The notes: a model not told the origin generated them from the sequence alone. Positions 12,793-22,030 are shown, counted from the first letter of the stretch. The stretch: DNA of 64,000 nucleotides from Coleofasciculus sp. FACHB-1120 (GCF_014698845.1 NZ_JACJTV010000010.1:118523-182522), one strand, 5' to 3'. Numbers and translations are program-made.

Positions 12793-12865
12793 TGGGAGTA
12801 GCAGGACTCGAACCTGCAACCATACGGTTAAGAGCCGCCTGCTCTGCCAATTGAGCTATACTCCC
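12793..12865 (-). tRNA. tRNA-Lys(CTT)
   Basis: Acceptor GGGAGTA/TACTCCC with A73, D-arm TAGCTCAATTGGCAGAGC, anticodon arm GCGG-CTCTTAA-CCGT, T-arm GCAGG-TTCGAGT-CCTGC. It shares its acceptor with the Met gene beside it. Confidence 0.92.
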
Positions 12866-12871
12866 TTTGAA

Positions 12872-12945
12872 AGGTCGAGGTGGGATTTGAACCCACGAAT
12901 TTCTCTTTTGCAGAGAGACGCCTTAAGCCTCTTGGCTACTCGACC
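12872..12945 (-). tRNA. tRNA-Cys(GCA)
   Basis: Acceptor GGTCGAG/CTCGACC with T73 (cysteine discriminator), anticodon arm TCTCT-CTGCAAA-AGAGA, T-arm GTGGG-TTCAAAT-CCCAC. Confidence 0.93.
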
Positions 12946-13001
12946 TCGGCGATTTGGGCAATTTATAATCTGCAAGAAGAAACAGATACTAAATCGCCCC
13001 A

Positions 13002-13074
13002 TAGTCCCAACGGGGTTTGAACCCGTATTCCAGTATTGAAAGCACTGTGTCCTAGCCGCTTAGACGATGGGACC
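13002..13074 (-). tRNA. tRNA-Glu(TTC)
   Basis: Acceptor GGTCCCA/TGGGACT with A73, glutamate-type D-arm TCGTCTAAGCGGCTAGGAC, anticodon loop CTTTCAA, T-arm ACGGG-TTCAAAC-CCCGT. Confidence 0.92.
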
Positions 13075-13118
13075 TTGTAGCGAGATGAGATTCAGATTTT
13101 CATCTCTAGATTGCTGAA

Positions 13119-13192
13119 CGAGGCTGACGGGACTTGAACCCGCGACATCTTGTTCGACAGACAAGCACTCTACGCAACTGAGTTACAGCCTC
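13119..13192 (-). tRNA. tRNA-Asp(GTC), first gene of the array
   Basis: Acceptor GAGGCTG/CAGCCTC with G73, anticodon arm CTTGT-CTGTCGA-ACAAG, T-arm GCGGG-TTCAAGT-CCCGT. It is the tRNA closest to the predicted promoter. Confidence 0.92.
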
Positions 13193-13223
13193 ATCAATTC
13201 AGCCATCTTGCTACAAACGTGTT

Positions 13224-13279
13224 ACATCTCTGGGATGTGGGGAGCATTGCTTTCTAGGCTATCCCCCCACTTGAGATGT
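13224..13279 (-). other. Structured hairpin in the array leader
   Basis: Arms ACATCTC and GAGATGT enclose a second stem GTGGGG/CCCCAC. A further hairpin CTGTGC/GCACAG follows at 13280-13303. Together they give the array transcript a folded leader before tRNA-Asp. It is not a cloverleaf. Confidence 0.5.
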
Positions 13280-13367
13280 CTGTGCTTAATCAATAATGCA
13301 CAGAATAAATCGTTAAATAGGTGATTTCTTATTCAGTTTTCAAGGTTCAGAAAAAGACTGAGAATAT

Positions 13368-13565
13368 TTACAGAAACAATCGTCTTTCTAGGTGATAAAC
13401 CTGTTGGGTATTACGCCTAGATTCAGCATTTTTTGTTTGAATGAGGTGTGTATTATCTAGTTGTTCAGGCTCTACTTCAGGTTTTTGGGAAGTAGACCAA
13501 TGCTGCACCTCAAAGGTTTCTGGCGGATGCCAGCCTTTATTGATTCGTTGGATGTAAAGTAACAT
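13368..13565 (-). CDS. Possible small leader ORF of the tRNA array
   Basis: A 65-aa frame starting with ATG between the predicted promoter and the first tRNA, on the same strand. The product is hydrophilic (WHPPETFEVQHWSTSQKPEVEPEQ), with no family I recognise and no good ribosome-binding site. It could be a genuine first gene of the transcript or chance. Low confidence. Confidence 0.3.
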   Translation of the reverse strand: MLLYIQRINKGWHPPETFEVQHWSTSQKPEVEPEQLDNTHLIQTKNAESRRNTQQVYHLERRLFL

Positions 13566-13619
13566 TATGACTTTTTTTGGGTTAGAGGTTTTTGTCTCTT
13601 TCCCTCTTTCAATATATTT

Positions 13620-13649
13620 ATACTACATAAACACTACATAAGGTGTCAA
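13620..13649 (-). promoter_or_regulatory. Predicted promoter of the tRNA array
   Basis: On the minus strand a consensus -35 box TTGACA (complement of 13644-13649) is followed after 18 nt by TAGTAT (13620-13625) as -10 box. Transcription would begin near 13612 and run through the whole array. No equal candidate was seen closer to tRNA-Asp. Confidence 0.55.
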
Positions 13650-13893
13650 GGGGTTGGAAAAAAATATTTTGAGAATTTTGCAAAGATGCAGGAAATCAAC
13701 CCAAACTCCTGGCTGAGCTTGAGTTTTATGCCTGACATTTTGCCAAGTCATCTATATATATAAGGAATTGCAGGTTGTAGTATGGGATGTGCGATCGCTC
13801 ATCCCCTGGCGGATGGTTCCCTGGCGGATGGCACTGACGCAAGACAAAACCGAGGGTCACTGACCCTAGAGCGATCGCTTATCCCACAAAAAC
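13650..13893. other. Intergenic region with short tandem repeat
   Basis: It contains two tandem copies of CCCTGGCGGATGG near 13.80-13.83 kb, a GGGTCACTGACCC palindrome and HIP1 octamers. No gene is supported. Confidence 0.4.
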
Positions 13894-15468
13894 TTAGATC
13901 GAAAATGCTTCAATCTCGCTATTACTCCACTCTCGCCGCGATCGCTCAGCGATAAACGGTCGGACTTTGAACTTTGGGGGGCAACCGTCAAAGACATCAA
14001 TTCGCAAAAATGAGTAAGGTCGTCGCTTCTGCAACCCCTGACCGTGACGACCGACAAAAAGCAGCGATTTTGCCACCAACCGAGTATCATCGCCCTTGAT
14101 ACCCCCAAAATTCTCCGTCAATTCCGCTCCCTCAGACCGCTGACGGCGGAGACTGTGACCGCTGCCACCACAAACAATCCAATTGATATTGGAGTCACCG
14201 TATCCGGTATCGCCAGTTTGGAGATATTCCAGGCAGTGGGCGTGACCGTTCAGAATCAGATCGACCAGCGGACGCCCCTCCGCCTGGTTTCCGACTGCTT
14301 GCTTCACCGCATCTAACACCCGGCGGAGACGGTGGCGAACCGCTAAAGTTTGCGCCTGGTGCCACTTCGTCGCCTCCGTGACATAGGGGGGATGGTGGAA
14401 ATAAATGACCCGTCCGCGCACCTCGGCGGTATTCCAAGATTCGATCAGCCTTTGCCGCAGCCAGTCCAGTTGCTCAACGTCAGTGACTGTCGTTTCGTCG
14501 GCTGCCAGTTGCTTGTTGATGTCAATCAACAGTTCATCGATTTGCTCTAGCTTGGCTTGATTGTCATCCAGCTGTTCAGCTTCTTCGGGTCGCCCCGAAC
14601 TCAGTAGAGTTGAGGCTTCCATGATTTGAAGTTTCTGCCGTTCCAGGTCAGACCGACGATTTTCCAATTCGCTACGGTAGTCGTCCCCCTCTTTGGTGGT
14701 TGGCAGGGGTATGGGCGCATTGAAAGTATTTGAATCGAGTGCAAAGAAATCAATTCCACCGCTGCGAAACGTGTAATAGCGGTTGGGTAAGCGGGTGAAG
14801 CGTCCCGGTTGATAAGAAAGGCAGCGACCTGTATCCGTTTTGGCAGTGTAATGACGATCTAGATGACGAGCCAGTTCGCTCTCGCTATTGAACGCTTTGA
14901 GGTAGTCAAGAAACGCTCGTGCATAGGCATTTCCTTGACCCGAACCGTGCCAGCCAATGTCCAAATCTAACTGGGAGCGCAGCAGGCGGCGTAGGGGCAG
15001 CGAAGCCTGGGCGATTAAACCATAGATAAAGGGTAGGTCATAGTAATCGTGGTTCCCAGGCACGGGCAAGAACGGCATATTGAAGACCATTTGATCGTAG
15101 GCAATGCGTTCCGGGCGATCGCCTCCTACCAAAAACTCTCGGTAGGGAGAAATAAAGTTTTTTAGATAGTATTCGCTAGAGCCAACCAGATAGATCACGT
15201 CGCCGGTGTGCAACACGAAACGGCTCTGTTCGCGGTGGGCAAGCATGAGTTCTGCGATTTGTCGTTGAGGGTTGTATCCTCGATAGGAGCCGGAGCCACT
15301 ATCCCCCACGACTAAAAATGAGAACTCCGGAGTGTCAGAAGCGCCATCGTCTAAAACCATCCGGGTTTGATCGATTCCTCGTTCCACAAGACTCGGTGCA
15401 AGCCATCGCACTCGTTCGTTCATCTTACGGATTTTGACCGAGATCGGTGGATCGGATACAAATTGCAT
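13894..15468 (-). CDS. Metallophosphoesterase (calcineurin-like)
   Basis: A 524-aa predicted binuclear-metal phosphohydrolase. Motifs in order are FLVVGDSGSGS (Asp-56), HTGDVIY (Asp-90), PVPGNHDYY (Asn-139, His-140), YFHHPPYV and LNGHAHCLEYL. An insertion of about 60 residues (ENRRSDLERQKLQIMEAS through NKQLAADET) between the blocks is a coiled coil. This layout resembles purple-acid-phosphatase-like proteins, but no signal peptide is seen, so the protein is probably cytoplasmic. The start at 15468 is chosen; an internal ATG at residue 16 (MNERVRW) is an alternative. The substrate is unknown. It is divergent from the GTPase gene downstream. Confidence 0.88.
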   Translation of the reverse strand: MQFVSDPPISVKIRKMNERVRWLAPSLVERGIDQTRMVLDDGASDTPEFSFLVVGDSGSGSYRGYNPQRQIAELMLAHREQSRFVLHTGDVIYLVGSSEYYLKNFISPYREFLVGGDRPERIAYDQMVFNMPFLPVPGNHDYYDLPFIYGLIAQASLPLRRLLRSQLDLDIGWHGSGQGNAYARAFLDYLKAFNSESELARHLDRHYTAKTDTGRCLSYQPGRFTRLPNRYYTFRSGGIDFFALDSNTFNAPIPLPTTKEGDDYRSELENRRSDLERQKLQIMEASTLLSSGRPEEAEQLDDNQAKLEQIDELLIDINKQLAADETTVTDVEQLDWLRQRLIESWNTAEVRGRVIYFHHPPYVTEATKWHQAQTLAVRHRLRRVLDAVKQAVGNQAEGRPLVDLILNGHAHCLEYLQTGDTGYGDSNINWIVCGGSGHSLRRQRSEGAELTENFGGIKGDDTRLVAKSLLFVGRHGQGLQKRRPYSFLRIDVFDGCPPKFKVRPFIAERSRREWSNSEIEAFSI

Positions 15469-15656
15469 AGCTGCTTTACTCCCAGATTTCTCTGTGCCCT
15501 CGTTGCGCGTCCCACTGCATGCTGATTGTACCTGCCTGCGCCCCCTAGAAGCCTTCTATCGATTTATATAAGAAAGGCGATGGGCGAGAGCGATGAGTAG
15601 CTTGCTTGTAGTCTAGAAGATAGACAGGATGTAATCTGAATCTATCTGCCGTTTTA

Positions 15657-16994
15657 ATGTCTATGACTGAGCAACGTGATGCTGATTCGTCGTCAAGGGA
15701 TTCTCAGCAACCTAGCGAACCAACGGATGCTATAACGACTGAGTCGGTCAATGATTCTCGGAAAAACCACATTGTGGGTGTTTGGGACAACGCAACAGCA
15801 CGCTTGAGGCAACTGCTACCTGTAGAACAAGTGGCACAAAAGGCTGTTGGGTGGTTTAGTGTCAGCGAAGACCGGGTTGCAGAGATTTTGGAGACGGTTC
15901 GAGCCGAACTCCCAACTACGGAAGCTTTGTTGATTGGGAAACCGCAAGCTGGAAAAAGTTCAATTGTGCGGGGGTTGACGGGCGTTTCTGCTGAGATTGT
16001 CGGTCAGGGATTTCGCCCTCACACGCAACACACGGAACGGTATGCTTATCCTTCTAGCGACGTGCCGTTACTCATTTTTACAGATACGGTCGGGCTGGGA
16101 GATGTAAATCAGGACACTCAGGCGATCGTTCAGGAGTTGGTTGGCGATTTGCAACAGGAGAGTCGTTCCGCCAGAATTCTGATTCTGACGGTCAAAATTA
16201 ATGATTTTGCAACCGACACACTGCGACAGATTGCGGCTCAGCTGCGTCAGAAGTATCCAGATATTCCCTGTCTGCTGGCTGTCACCTGCTTGCATGAGGT
16301 TTATCCTCCCGGTACTGCCGATCATCCCGCCTATCCACCCGACTATGAGGAGGTTAATCGAGCCTTCAGTGCAATTCAACAGGCGTTTGCCGGAGTATGC
16401 GATCGCTCCGTTATGATTGACTTCACCTTGGAAGAAGATGGTTACACTCCGGTATTTTATGGCTTAGAGGCGCTGCGAGATACCTTGGCAGACCTTCTAC
16501 CAGAGGCGGAAGCGCGGGCGATTTATCAGTTATTGGATAAGGGCGCTAGCGAACAAATTGGCAACCTCTACCGGGATGTTGGACGCCGTTATATGTTGGC
16601 ATTTTCCATCATGGCAGCTGCGATCGAGGCGGTACCGTTGCCATTTGCCACCATGCCTGTCCTAACTGCCTTGCAAGTCTCAATGGTCGGCCTGTTAGGA
16701 AAATTGTACGGGCAAACCCTGAGTCCATCGCAAGCGGGGGGTGTCGTTAGTGCGATCGCTAGTGGCTTTTTAGCACGAGCAGTCGGACGGGAGTTAATTA
16801 AATTCTTGCCTGGTTTTGGGAGCGCGATCGCTGCTTCCTGGGCAGCTGCCTACACCTGGTCATTGGGCGAAGGTGCCTGCGTCTATTTTGGTGACTTAAT
16901 GGGAGGGAAAAAACCCGATCCGCAGAAAATTCAATCTGTGATGCAAGAAGCGTTTAAAACAGCGCAAGAACGATTTAAAGGAATCAAGCGTTAA
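15657..16994 (+). CDS. GTPase with C-terminal DUF697 membrane domain
   Basis: A 445-aa protein. A hydrophilic, Ser/Asp-rich leader is followed by the P-loop IGKPQAGKSSIVRGL near residue 96, a Thr-containing switch I (HTQHTERYAYP), G3 DTVGLGD, and ILTVKINDFATD with TCLH in the place of the G4 NKxD motif, so guanine specificity may be relaxed. The C-terminal part is glycine- and alanine-rich with hydrophobic segments (SIMAAAIEAVPLPFATMPVL, GGVVSAIASGFLARAVG, LPGFGSAIAASWAAAYTW), the pattern of DUF697. It is likely a membrane-attached, Era/dynamin-like GTPase of unknown role. The truncated GTPase at the left window edge may be a relative. Confidence 0.85.
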   Translation: MSMTEQRDADSSSRDSQQPSEPTDAITTESVNDSRKNHIVGVWDNATARLRQLLPVEQVAQKAVGWFSVSEDRVAEILETVRAELPTTEALLIGKPQAGKSSIVRGLTGVSAEIVGQGFRPHTQHTERYAYPSSDVPLLIFTDTVGLGDVNQDTQAIVQELVGDLQQESRSARILILTVKINDFATDTLRQIAAQLRQKYPDIPCLLAVTCLHEVYPPGTADHPAYPPDYEEVNRAFSAIQQAFAGVCDRSVMIDFTLEEDGYTPVFYGLEALRDTLADLLPEAEARAIYQLLDKGASEQIGNLYRDVGRRYMLAFSIMAAAIEAVPLPFATMPVLTALQVSMVGLLGKLYGQTLSPSQAGGVVSAIASGFLARAVGRELIKFLPGFGSAIAASWAAAYTWSLGEGACVYFGDLMGGKKPDPQKIQSVMQEAFKTAQERFKGIKR

Positions 16995-17066
16995 GAAAGC
17001 CTGTGCCGAGTTGCATTTCAGCAAGAATTGAAACAGCGCATCGATCGCTATTACTATTTATTCGCT

Positions 17067-17582
17067 TCAATGCACGACATCATAAGACAGTTGCACAAGA
17101 CCAGAACTATAAGTTTGACATTTAGTAAAATTTAAAGATTGAGGGTTTGTTCCATGTTCAAATAATGGAATTCCTTCACCCAAGACAATCGGGTGTATGG
17201 AAAGTATCAGTTCATCTACTAGATTGTTGCTCATCAACTCATGCGTCAGTTGAGATCCGCCAACCAACCAAATATTCTTTCCCTCTACCTGACGCAGTTG
17301 CTCTACAAATTTCTTGATATCTTCTGTTATCACTTCAGCATTGCTATCTGCTAAAAATAGAGGATTTCTTGTAAAGACATAGCTTTTTACACCTTTGTAG
17401 GGATACTCGCCGAAAGTAAGAACTTGCTCGTAAGTTTTCCTACCCATTAGAAGAGTATCAACACTAGCAAAGAATTCTGAGTAGCCATAATCTTGGTCTG
17501 TGAATAACCAGTCAATGTCGCCAGACTGCCGCGCAATATAACCGTCTAGGCTGGATGCAATGAACAGTATAACTTTCCGCAT
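17067..17582 (-). CDS. Dihydrofolate reductase family protein (RibD C-terminal domain)
   Basis: 171 aa, complete single-domain member of the RibD-C/YyaP group of NADPH-dependent reductases. Signatures: MRKVILFIASSLDGYIA at the start, DTLLMGRKTYEQVL (phosphate/NADPH-binding helix), YVFTRNP, KNIWLVGGSQLTHELM (GG motif for NADPH) and DELILSIHPIVLGEGIPLF. These proteins are often annotated as deaminase-reductase; the physiological substrate is usually unknown. It stands alone in its orientation with no partner gene for riboflavin or folate synthesis nearby. Confidence 0.9.
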   Translation of the reverse strand: MRKVILFIASSLDGYIARQSGDIDWLFTDQDYGYSEFFASVDTLLMGRKTYEQVLTFGEYPYKGVKSYVFTRNPLFLADSNAEVITEDIKKFVEQLRQVEGKNIWLVGGSQLTHELMSNNLVDELILSIHPIVLGEGIPLFEHGTNPQSLNFTKCQTYSSGLVQLSYDVVH

Positions 17583-17712
17583 GGCACCAATTTGATAAAT
17601 AGCCTTAAGGCATTATAACTATTGATTATCCGCAGGAGTCTATTACACTTATTCGTAATGTTCTCAGCGCGATCGCTTAGCGTCCCGGAGATAAAGATAG
17701 GTTCATTTTGTC

Positions 17713-18945
17713 CTACACCTTTTCCTTTGCTGGCGGCACGATGCCAAGCTTGTTTAAACCTTTATCCAGTACCTTTAGTAGTTGAAAATCTTGCTCTGGC
17801 AAGGGATAAGTGCTACTGCTGAACAATCCTGCACCTTGAGAAGGCTGCTTTTCTAGGAAGGAGAATGCTTGTCGAAACTGATGCGGTTCTGCTTGAATTG
17901 GCGAGTCAAAATGGCAGGGAATAATTCGCTGAAAGTCCCAACTCGCCACCTTATCTGCCCATTCGATGGTTTCTTTGGGTGCGCGGTTGAGAATTAAAGT
18001 CTGTAGAATTGGTGCTACAAACAGACGACCATCTCCTCGCAGCGCATCGAACGACCGCTTCCAATCTGGCTTCCATCTGAAGGGAAACAAACCGAAATAA
18101 GCTTTTTTGGAACGTTCCGGTGCTTTGAGTGCATTGCGAAACACCTCACCCCATTTGGGGACTTCCAGTACGCCTGGTTGGAAGTACAAAGTAAATAGGG
18201 AGATGCGCTGCCATCCCTTCTGACGATTTGCCTGAGTGTTGGCAACGATATCAGACGCTTGCTCCTTGGCATGGAACAGCAAAGGATAGGGGTCTAATTG
18301 GACAATTGCCGGCGGATCTTCTGGTATGGAAATTACCGAGTCGGTTACAAGTAGCGAGCGCGATCGCTTGTGAAAAAATGCAACTTCTGCAAACTTACCC
18401 GGTCCCAGGTAGATAGGACCCAGTATCGCGTAGTCAAACTGGTTGGCAAAGGGAGTAGTGCGGCTGTCTTGTGGAAGTACCTGAGTTCGTTTGGAAGGCA
18501 AACCCAGCCAACTGAGGGGGAGATTGAGGGGAAAACTCCACTGAGAAGGAGCCACAAAAACCTGTGCAAGCGGAAAACATCTAGCAAAGGGACCCACGAA
18601 GACTTTGTGTTCTAGTCCAGAAATCGTGGGTAGGATGATGTACTTGACATCTCCGTGTTCTGCTACCAATTCTTTGACAAGCCGGATACACTCAGGAGTC
18701 GGCGCAACCGGCGCATAGACGAGCAAACCCCCTTCATCTAGCTTAACGACCGTCATGCGAATCGGCACGACAACGTAGAAGATGCCCTGAAGCTGGTCAA
18801 AAGTCCAAACTGTATCTTGAACGACTTCTTTGCGGATTGTCCGCCGACTGCCAAAAGGATAGAGAGGCAAAGTGAACCAGAAAGACCAGGAAAAGTCCCT
18901 CAGATGAATCTGTTCTTCGTTTAGTGTGCGTTCATCATCAGCCAC
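17713..18945 (-). CDS. DUF4336 domain-containing protein
   Basis: A 410-aa cyanobacterial and plastid-type protein. Family landmarks are WSFWFTLPLYPFGSRRT, GIFYVVVPIRMTVVKLDEGGLLVYAPVAPTPE, HGDVKYIILPTISGLEHKVFVGPFARCFP, the FADEV-like EVAFFHKRSRSLLVTDSVI and the C-terminal WDFQRIIPCHFDSPI. The fold is distantly related to metallo-beta-lactamases, but the canonical HxHxDH metal motif is not visible. The role is not established. A shorter paralogue lies at 52.9 kb. No signal peptide. Start ATG at 18945. Confidence 0.88.
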   Translation of the reverse strand: MADDERTLNEEQIHLRDFSWSFWFTLPLYPFGSRRTIRKEVVQDTVWTFDQLQGIFYVVVPIRMTVVKLDEGGLLVYAPVAPTPECIRLVKELVAEHGDVKYIILPTISGLEHKVFVGPFARCFPLAQVFVAPSQWSFPLNLPLSWLGLPSKRTQVLPQDSRTTPFANQFDYAILGPIYLGPGKFAEVAFFHKRSRSLLVTDSVISIPEDPPAIVQLDPYPLLFHAKEQASDIVANTQANRQKGWQRISLFTLYFQPGVLEVPKWGEVFRNALKAPERSKKAYFGLFPFRWKPDWKRSFDALRGDGRLFVAPILQTLILNRAPKETIEWADKVASWDFQRIIPCHFDSPIQAEPHQFRQAFSFLEKQPSQGAGLFSSSTYPLPEQDFQLLKVLDKGLNKLGIVPPAKEKV

Positions 18946-19470
18946 TTCACGACCCCCTTCCGCATTCGCTCAATCTATGTTTATTTGAACTTCAGAAGTT
19001 GGAGTGTAGCAAATTGTTGTCACAATAAACTACATTTTTGTTAAAACTAAGTCTGCTTATACCATTTTAGATTTCAGATTTCAAATTTTGGATGGTGGAA
19101 GACTGGCAGCGATCGCGTACAGCCCTTTGGGCATGAAAATAGCGAAGCGAGGCGTTAGCCTCGCGCTGAAAGAGTCAGTTCGTGTCTTTGACAGTAGCCA
19201 CTGACAACAATTTATTTGTACTCTAGCGATCCTCAATGAATTCCTCAAGGCGAAATACCCGAAAACTCTTACGGAGTCGGGTATCTGAAAGGTTAGCTCA
19301 TCATTCAAATGCTAGGATTGCGACTACACGCTATTGAAGGCTGGACGCGGTTTCTGAGCGATTGCACAAGAACCCCGGAATTTGGGATTTTACGGTTGAA
19401 GTCTTTGAAATGGTTTTTTTTAAAAGAGCGATCGCGTCTGTATGTCACGACTAACGGAGTGTGGCTTGAG
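18946..19470. other. Intergenic region with repeats
   Basis: It holds the hairpin GCGAGGCGTTAGCCTCGC near 19.15 kb and an inverted copy of the ACCCGACT repeat at about 19.20-19.29 kb, plus HIP1 octamers. A frame upstream of 19471 reads from 19309 but looks non-coding. Confidence 0.4.
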
Positions 19471-19650
19471 ATGAACCCAATTTACTTAGTTACAGCCATT
19501 TTTCTCGTCTTTGTCACCTACAAAAAACCTGACTGGTTTTGGCAAACCCGAAAGACACTCCTCATTAGACGTAGAATTGGCGATCGCGCTACAGCTATTT
19601 TTTGTTACGCACTTGCAGTAGCGCTCATCATCAGCTCGATTATTCAATAA
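19471..19650 (+). CDS. Small putative membrane protein
   Basis: A 59-aa frame from ATG at 19471: MNPIYLVTAIFLVFVTYKKP, a basic middle (TRKTLLIRRRIGDR) and ATAIFCYALAVALIISSII. Two hydrophobic segments separated by a positively charged loop indicate an inner-membrane hairpin with the loop on the cytoplasmic side. The longer frame from 19309 has a first part made of HIP1-type text and is rejected. No family is recognised. Confidence 0.45.
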   Translation: MNPIYLVTAIFLVFVTYKKPDWFWQTRKTLLIRRRIGDRATAIFCYALAVALIISSIIQ

Positions 19651-19805
19651 TCGCTCCCCCAATCCTTTCCTTCTACAAGGAGTGCTGGTATGCCAACGTC
19701 CTTTGGTAAATCTTTGGCATACTAGCGCTTTTCCCTTGCGTTCTTTCCCCTAAAACTCAAGCTGGAAATAACAGTTTATAACTCAAATTGGTGTTGGGAG
19801 AATTC

Positions 19806-20711
19806 TTAGGGAGATACGGCTTTCAATCCTTTAGCTGTTAGGATTACCTCAGCTCCTTTCTTCACTGTTAAAGTTGTTGAAGAGTCAGATCCTTCAGGCT
19901 GGTCGGGATTGCTGATTGGTGTCTCAAGAATGTAAAAATAATCCCCATTCGCCCAGCCTGTGGTGCAACTTCCATTCCGACAAGTCGTTTTACCTCCAGT
20001 TAAATTGATGCATTTCCCATTAGCATCACAACCACGGTAGCTAAGATTTCCCGTTCCATTGACCCCTGACCAAGATTTTGCATTACCAACCGTTATTGTC
20101 CACTCACCATTACTGAGAGTTTGTGAGTCAGTTGGAGCTTGAGAGTTTCCATCCTCGATAATCTCCATTTTAGTGATGAGGGATTCTTTTTTGCTTTTGC
20201 CGCAAGGTTCGATGCTTTCGCAATCGTTAACAGAGAGTATTTCATAAGAGTTACGAACTTTCTTATTTAGAAATGTTTTTTCTTGTTCGCAGACTTCAAA
20301 TGATGCGCCCACATTTCTCTCAATTCTGTTTTCATCTAGTAGGGTGACGTAGCATTTGAGGTCGCCTTGTACCATGCTTGTGACGGTACCAATGGTTGGC
20401 TGCTTAGCTGGAACTTGCTTATTTCTGCCACCTTTAACTTCCGTATTCGTTTGAACTTTGTTAGAAGAATTATCGCTAATTTCGGTATTTGTTTTAGATT
20501 TATTAGTGCTAGCTTCTGTATTTGCTTGAGGTTTATTAGAAGAATTAGCTTTAACCTCGGTATCTGTTTGAACTTTATTAGAAGAATCCGCCTTCGTTTC
20601 CGGGGCGTTATTTGGTTGATTTTCCTGAGAAGCATTCGGAACCGAGTTACCACAACTCACAAGCCAGACGGAGCAAATAGTGAATGCAATCGTCTTTGTC
20701 AACTTTTTCAT
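19806..20711 (-). CDS. Putative lipoprotein with repetitive linker
   Basis: 301 aa from the ATG at 20711; an upstream ATG is rejected because this one directly precedes a lipoprotein signal (MKKLTKTIAFTICSVWLVSCG, lipidated Cys about residue 21). Residues 25-95 form a low-complexity linker of degenerate units 'SSNKVQTNTEVKA', rich in Asn, Ser, Thr and Lys. It is followed by a Cys-containing beta-rich domain (GDLKCYVTLLDENRIERNVGASFEVCEQE) and a second domain with cysteines in RGCDANGKCINLTGGKTTCRNGSCTTGW. Probably anchored on the periplasmic side of a membrane. Function unknown. Confidence 0.8.
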   Translation of the reverse strand: MKKLTKTIAFTICSVWLVSCGNSVPNASQENQPNNAPETKADSSNKVQTDTEVKANSSNKPQANTEASTNKSKTNTEISDNSSNKVQTNTEVKGGRNKQVPAKQPTIGTVTSMVQGDLKCYVTLLDENRIERNVGASFEVCEQEKTFLNKKVRNSYEILSVNDCESIEPCGKSKKESLITKMEIIEDGNSQAPTDSQTLSNGEWTITVGNAKSWSGVNGTGNLSYRGCDANGKCINLTGGKTTCRNGSCTTGWANGDYFYILETPISNPDQPEGSDSSTTLTVKKGAEVILTAKGLKAVSP

Positions 20712-20744
20712 GTTTGAGTTTTTTCCAAAATTGAGTGAGTGCAT

Positions 20745-21300
20745 TCTTGATAACTACGCTTTTGGGTCAGGAATAGGTAAGTAACAGGTATCTTCACTTC
20801 AAATTACTCTGTTTCCCGAAGCGCTAGAAAGTCTATGCTTTCCCATAAGTTCTAAAATCCATATAGACCAAGGGTTTTAGTTCGGAAAATGGAAACCGAT
20901 ATTGGCTGTTTTTTAACGAATCCCCTTCCACTTTGGTGATGCTACACATCAGATACCCCCAAAACCTGCAAAGGGCGCGAGCGCATCCCACATGGATGAC
21001 TGAGTGCATCCGCGCCGTTAGGCGATCGCTAGAAAAAAGAAGCTATTTTTTCTTTTTGCAAGGAGTATCGGAGAGAAATCAGGATTCTCACCACCCTTTT
21101 TAAAAACAAGGATATGTTCTCCCTTTTTCAAGGGAGTTTATGCAAGTTCGTACCTTATCCGAAAAGGATTAGATGCCTTTAATAAAGAAAATTAGCAATT
21201 TTGGGTGGACTTGTTTGGATAGTGTAGTTGCTAGAGTAATTTTTCCCGTTTAACTGATTCAAACCTGTAAGAAGAATCACAGTAAAGGGAACTCAGAGTT
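20745..21300. other. Intergenic region, no gene seen
   Basis: HIP1-containing spacer with a T/A hairpin (AGAAAAAAGAAGC...TTTTTTCTTTTT) near 21.04 kb. No coding or RNA feature is supported. Confidence 0.4.
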
Positions 21301-21489
21301 ATGACCGATGCCCGTCAAATGAAAATTCAATGGATAGCTGCTGAATTCAAGCGGTTAAATGCACAGCTTTCCGAGCTTTTGGAACAACAAAAGCAGATAC
21401 CGAGGGAATCTTATGATTGGTGGCAATTGCAGGATCTGATTAGCGAAGTGGAAGACGAGATAGAAGCGTTGGTTTTTACCTCTAGTTGA
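21301..21489 (+). CDS. Small hypothetical protein
   Basis: A 62-aa acidic, helical protein (MKIQWIAAEFKRLNAQLSELLEQQKQIP then WWQLQDLISEVEDEIEALVF). A plausible ribosome-binding site (AAAGGGAACTCAG) lies upstream. The gene is convergent with the PadR gene with 4 bp between. It looks like a short coiled-coil protein; no family is recognised. Confidence 0.5.
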   Translation: MTDARQMKIQWIAAEFKRLNAQLSELLEQQKQIPRESYDWWQLQDLISEVEDEIEALVFTSS

Positions 21490-21493
21490 TTCA

Positions 21494-22030
21494 TTATGCG
21501 TTTCCGATCGCTTCTATAGCAGTCTTGAGCCAATCAATGTAAGTTTGTTCTCTGCGGATCGCTAATTCTAGTCCGAGCCGTTGCAGAATCTGCTCGCGGC
21601 TCGCAGAGCGATCGCTAAGGGTTGGCAAGTCAATACTTTCACACTCAGCGAGCTTTTGGCGGCGTGCGGCTAGTTGCTCCTCTAACAGTTGAAGGATGGC
21701 TTCATCCGGTAACTGGGCGGCAAAATGCAACTGCACGAGCAAGGGATCTCGCACGGTTGGCAAGGGCTGAGGACATTGCAGCCATCGGATTAATTCGGCT
21801 TGTCCTGCCTCCGTCACGCTGTAAACTTTGCGATTTGGGCGATCGCTCTGAATCTCTACAGTACAGGTAATCCACCCTTGCCCAACCAGTTTATCAAGGG
21901 TTCGGTAGATTTGGGCTTGGTCTGCGGGCCACAAGTGAGCAATACATCGATCGAAGCAGCTGGTTTTCAGGTCGTAACCCGTCCTCTCTTCTTGCTGAAG
22001 TAAACCCAGAATTGCGTGTGCTAGAGACAT
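21494..22030 (-). CDS. PadR family transcriptional regulator
   Basis: A 178-aa PadR-type repressor. The N-terminal winged helix reads SLAHAILGLLQQEERTGYDLKTSC, then QIYRTLDKLVGQGWITCTVEIQSDRPNRKVYSVTEAGQAELIRWL. The C-terminal Vir_act_alpha_C-like helices mediate dimers (LEEQLAARRQKLAECE, LELAIRREQTYIDWLKTAIEAI). Many PadR proteins sense aromatic or toxic compounds and repress neighbouring genes. The divergent pirin gene is the likely target, through the repeats at 22.1 kb. Confidence 0.9.
   Translation of the reverse strand: MSLAHAILGLLQQEERTGYDLKTSCFDRCIAHLWPADQAQIYRTLDKLVGQGWITCTVEIQSDRPNRKVYSVTEAGQAELIRWLQCPQPLPTVRDPLLVQLHFAAQLPDEAILQLLEEQLAARRQKLAECESIDLPTLSDRSASREQILQRLGLELAIRREQTYIDWLKTAIEAIGNA

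Noticed and set aside
12425..13039. Plus-strand frames of 80-108 aa across tRNA-Tyr, Ser, Glu, Met and Cys
   Set aside because: Antisense tRNA text (for example SRTRTCN, GFEPVFQY) and not protein coding.
13800..13832. Tandem CCCTGGCGGATGG repeat as origin iterons
   Set aside because: Only two copies and no neighbouring replication gene.
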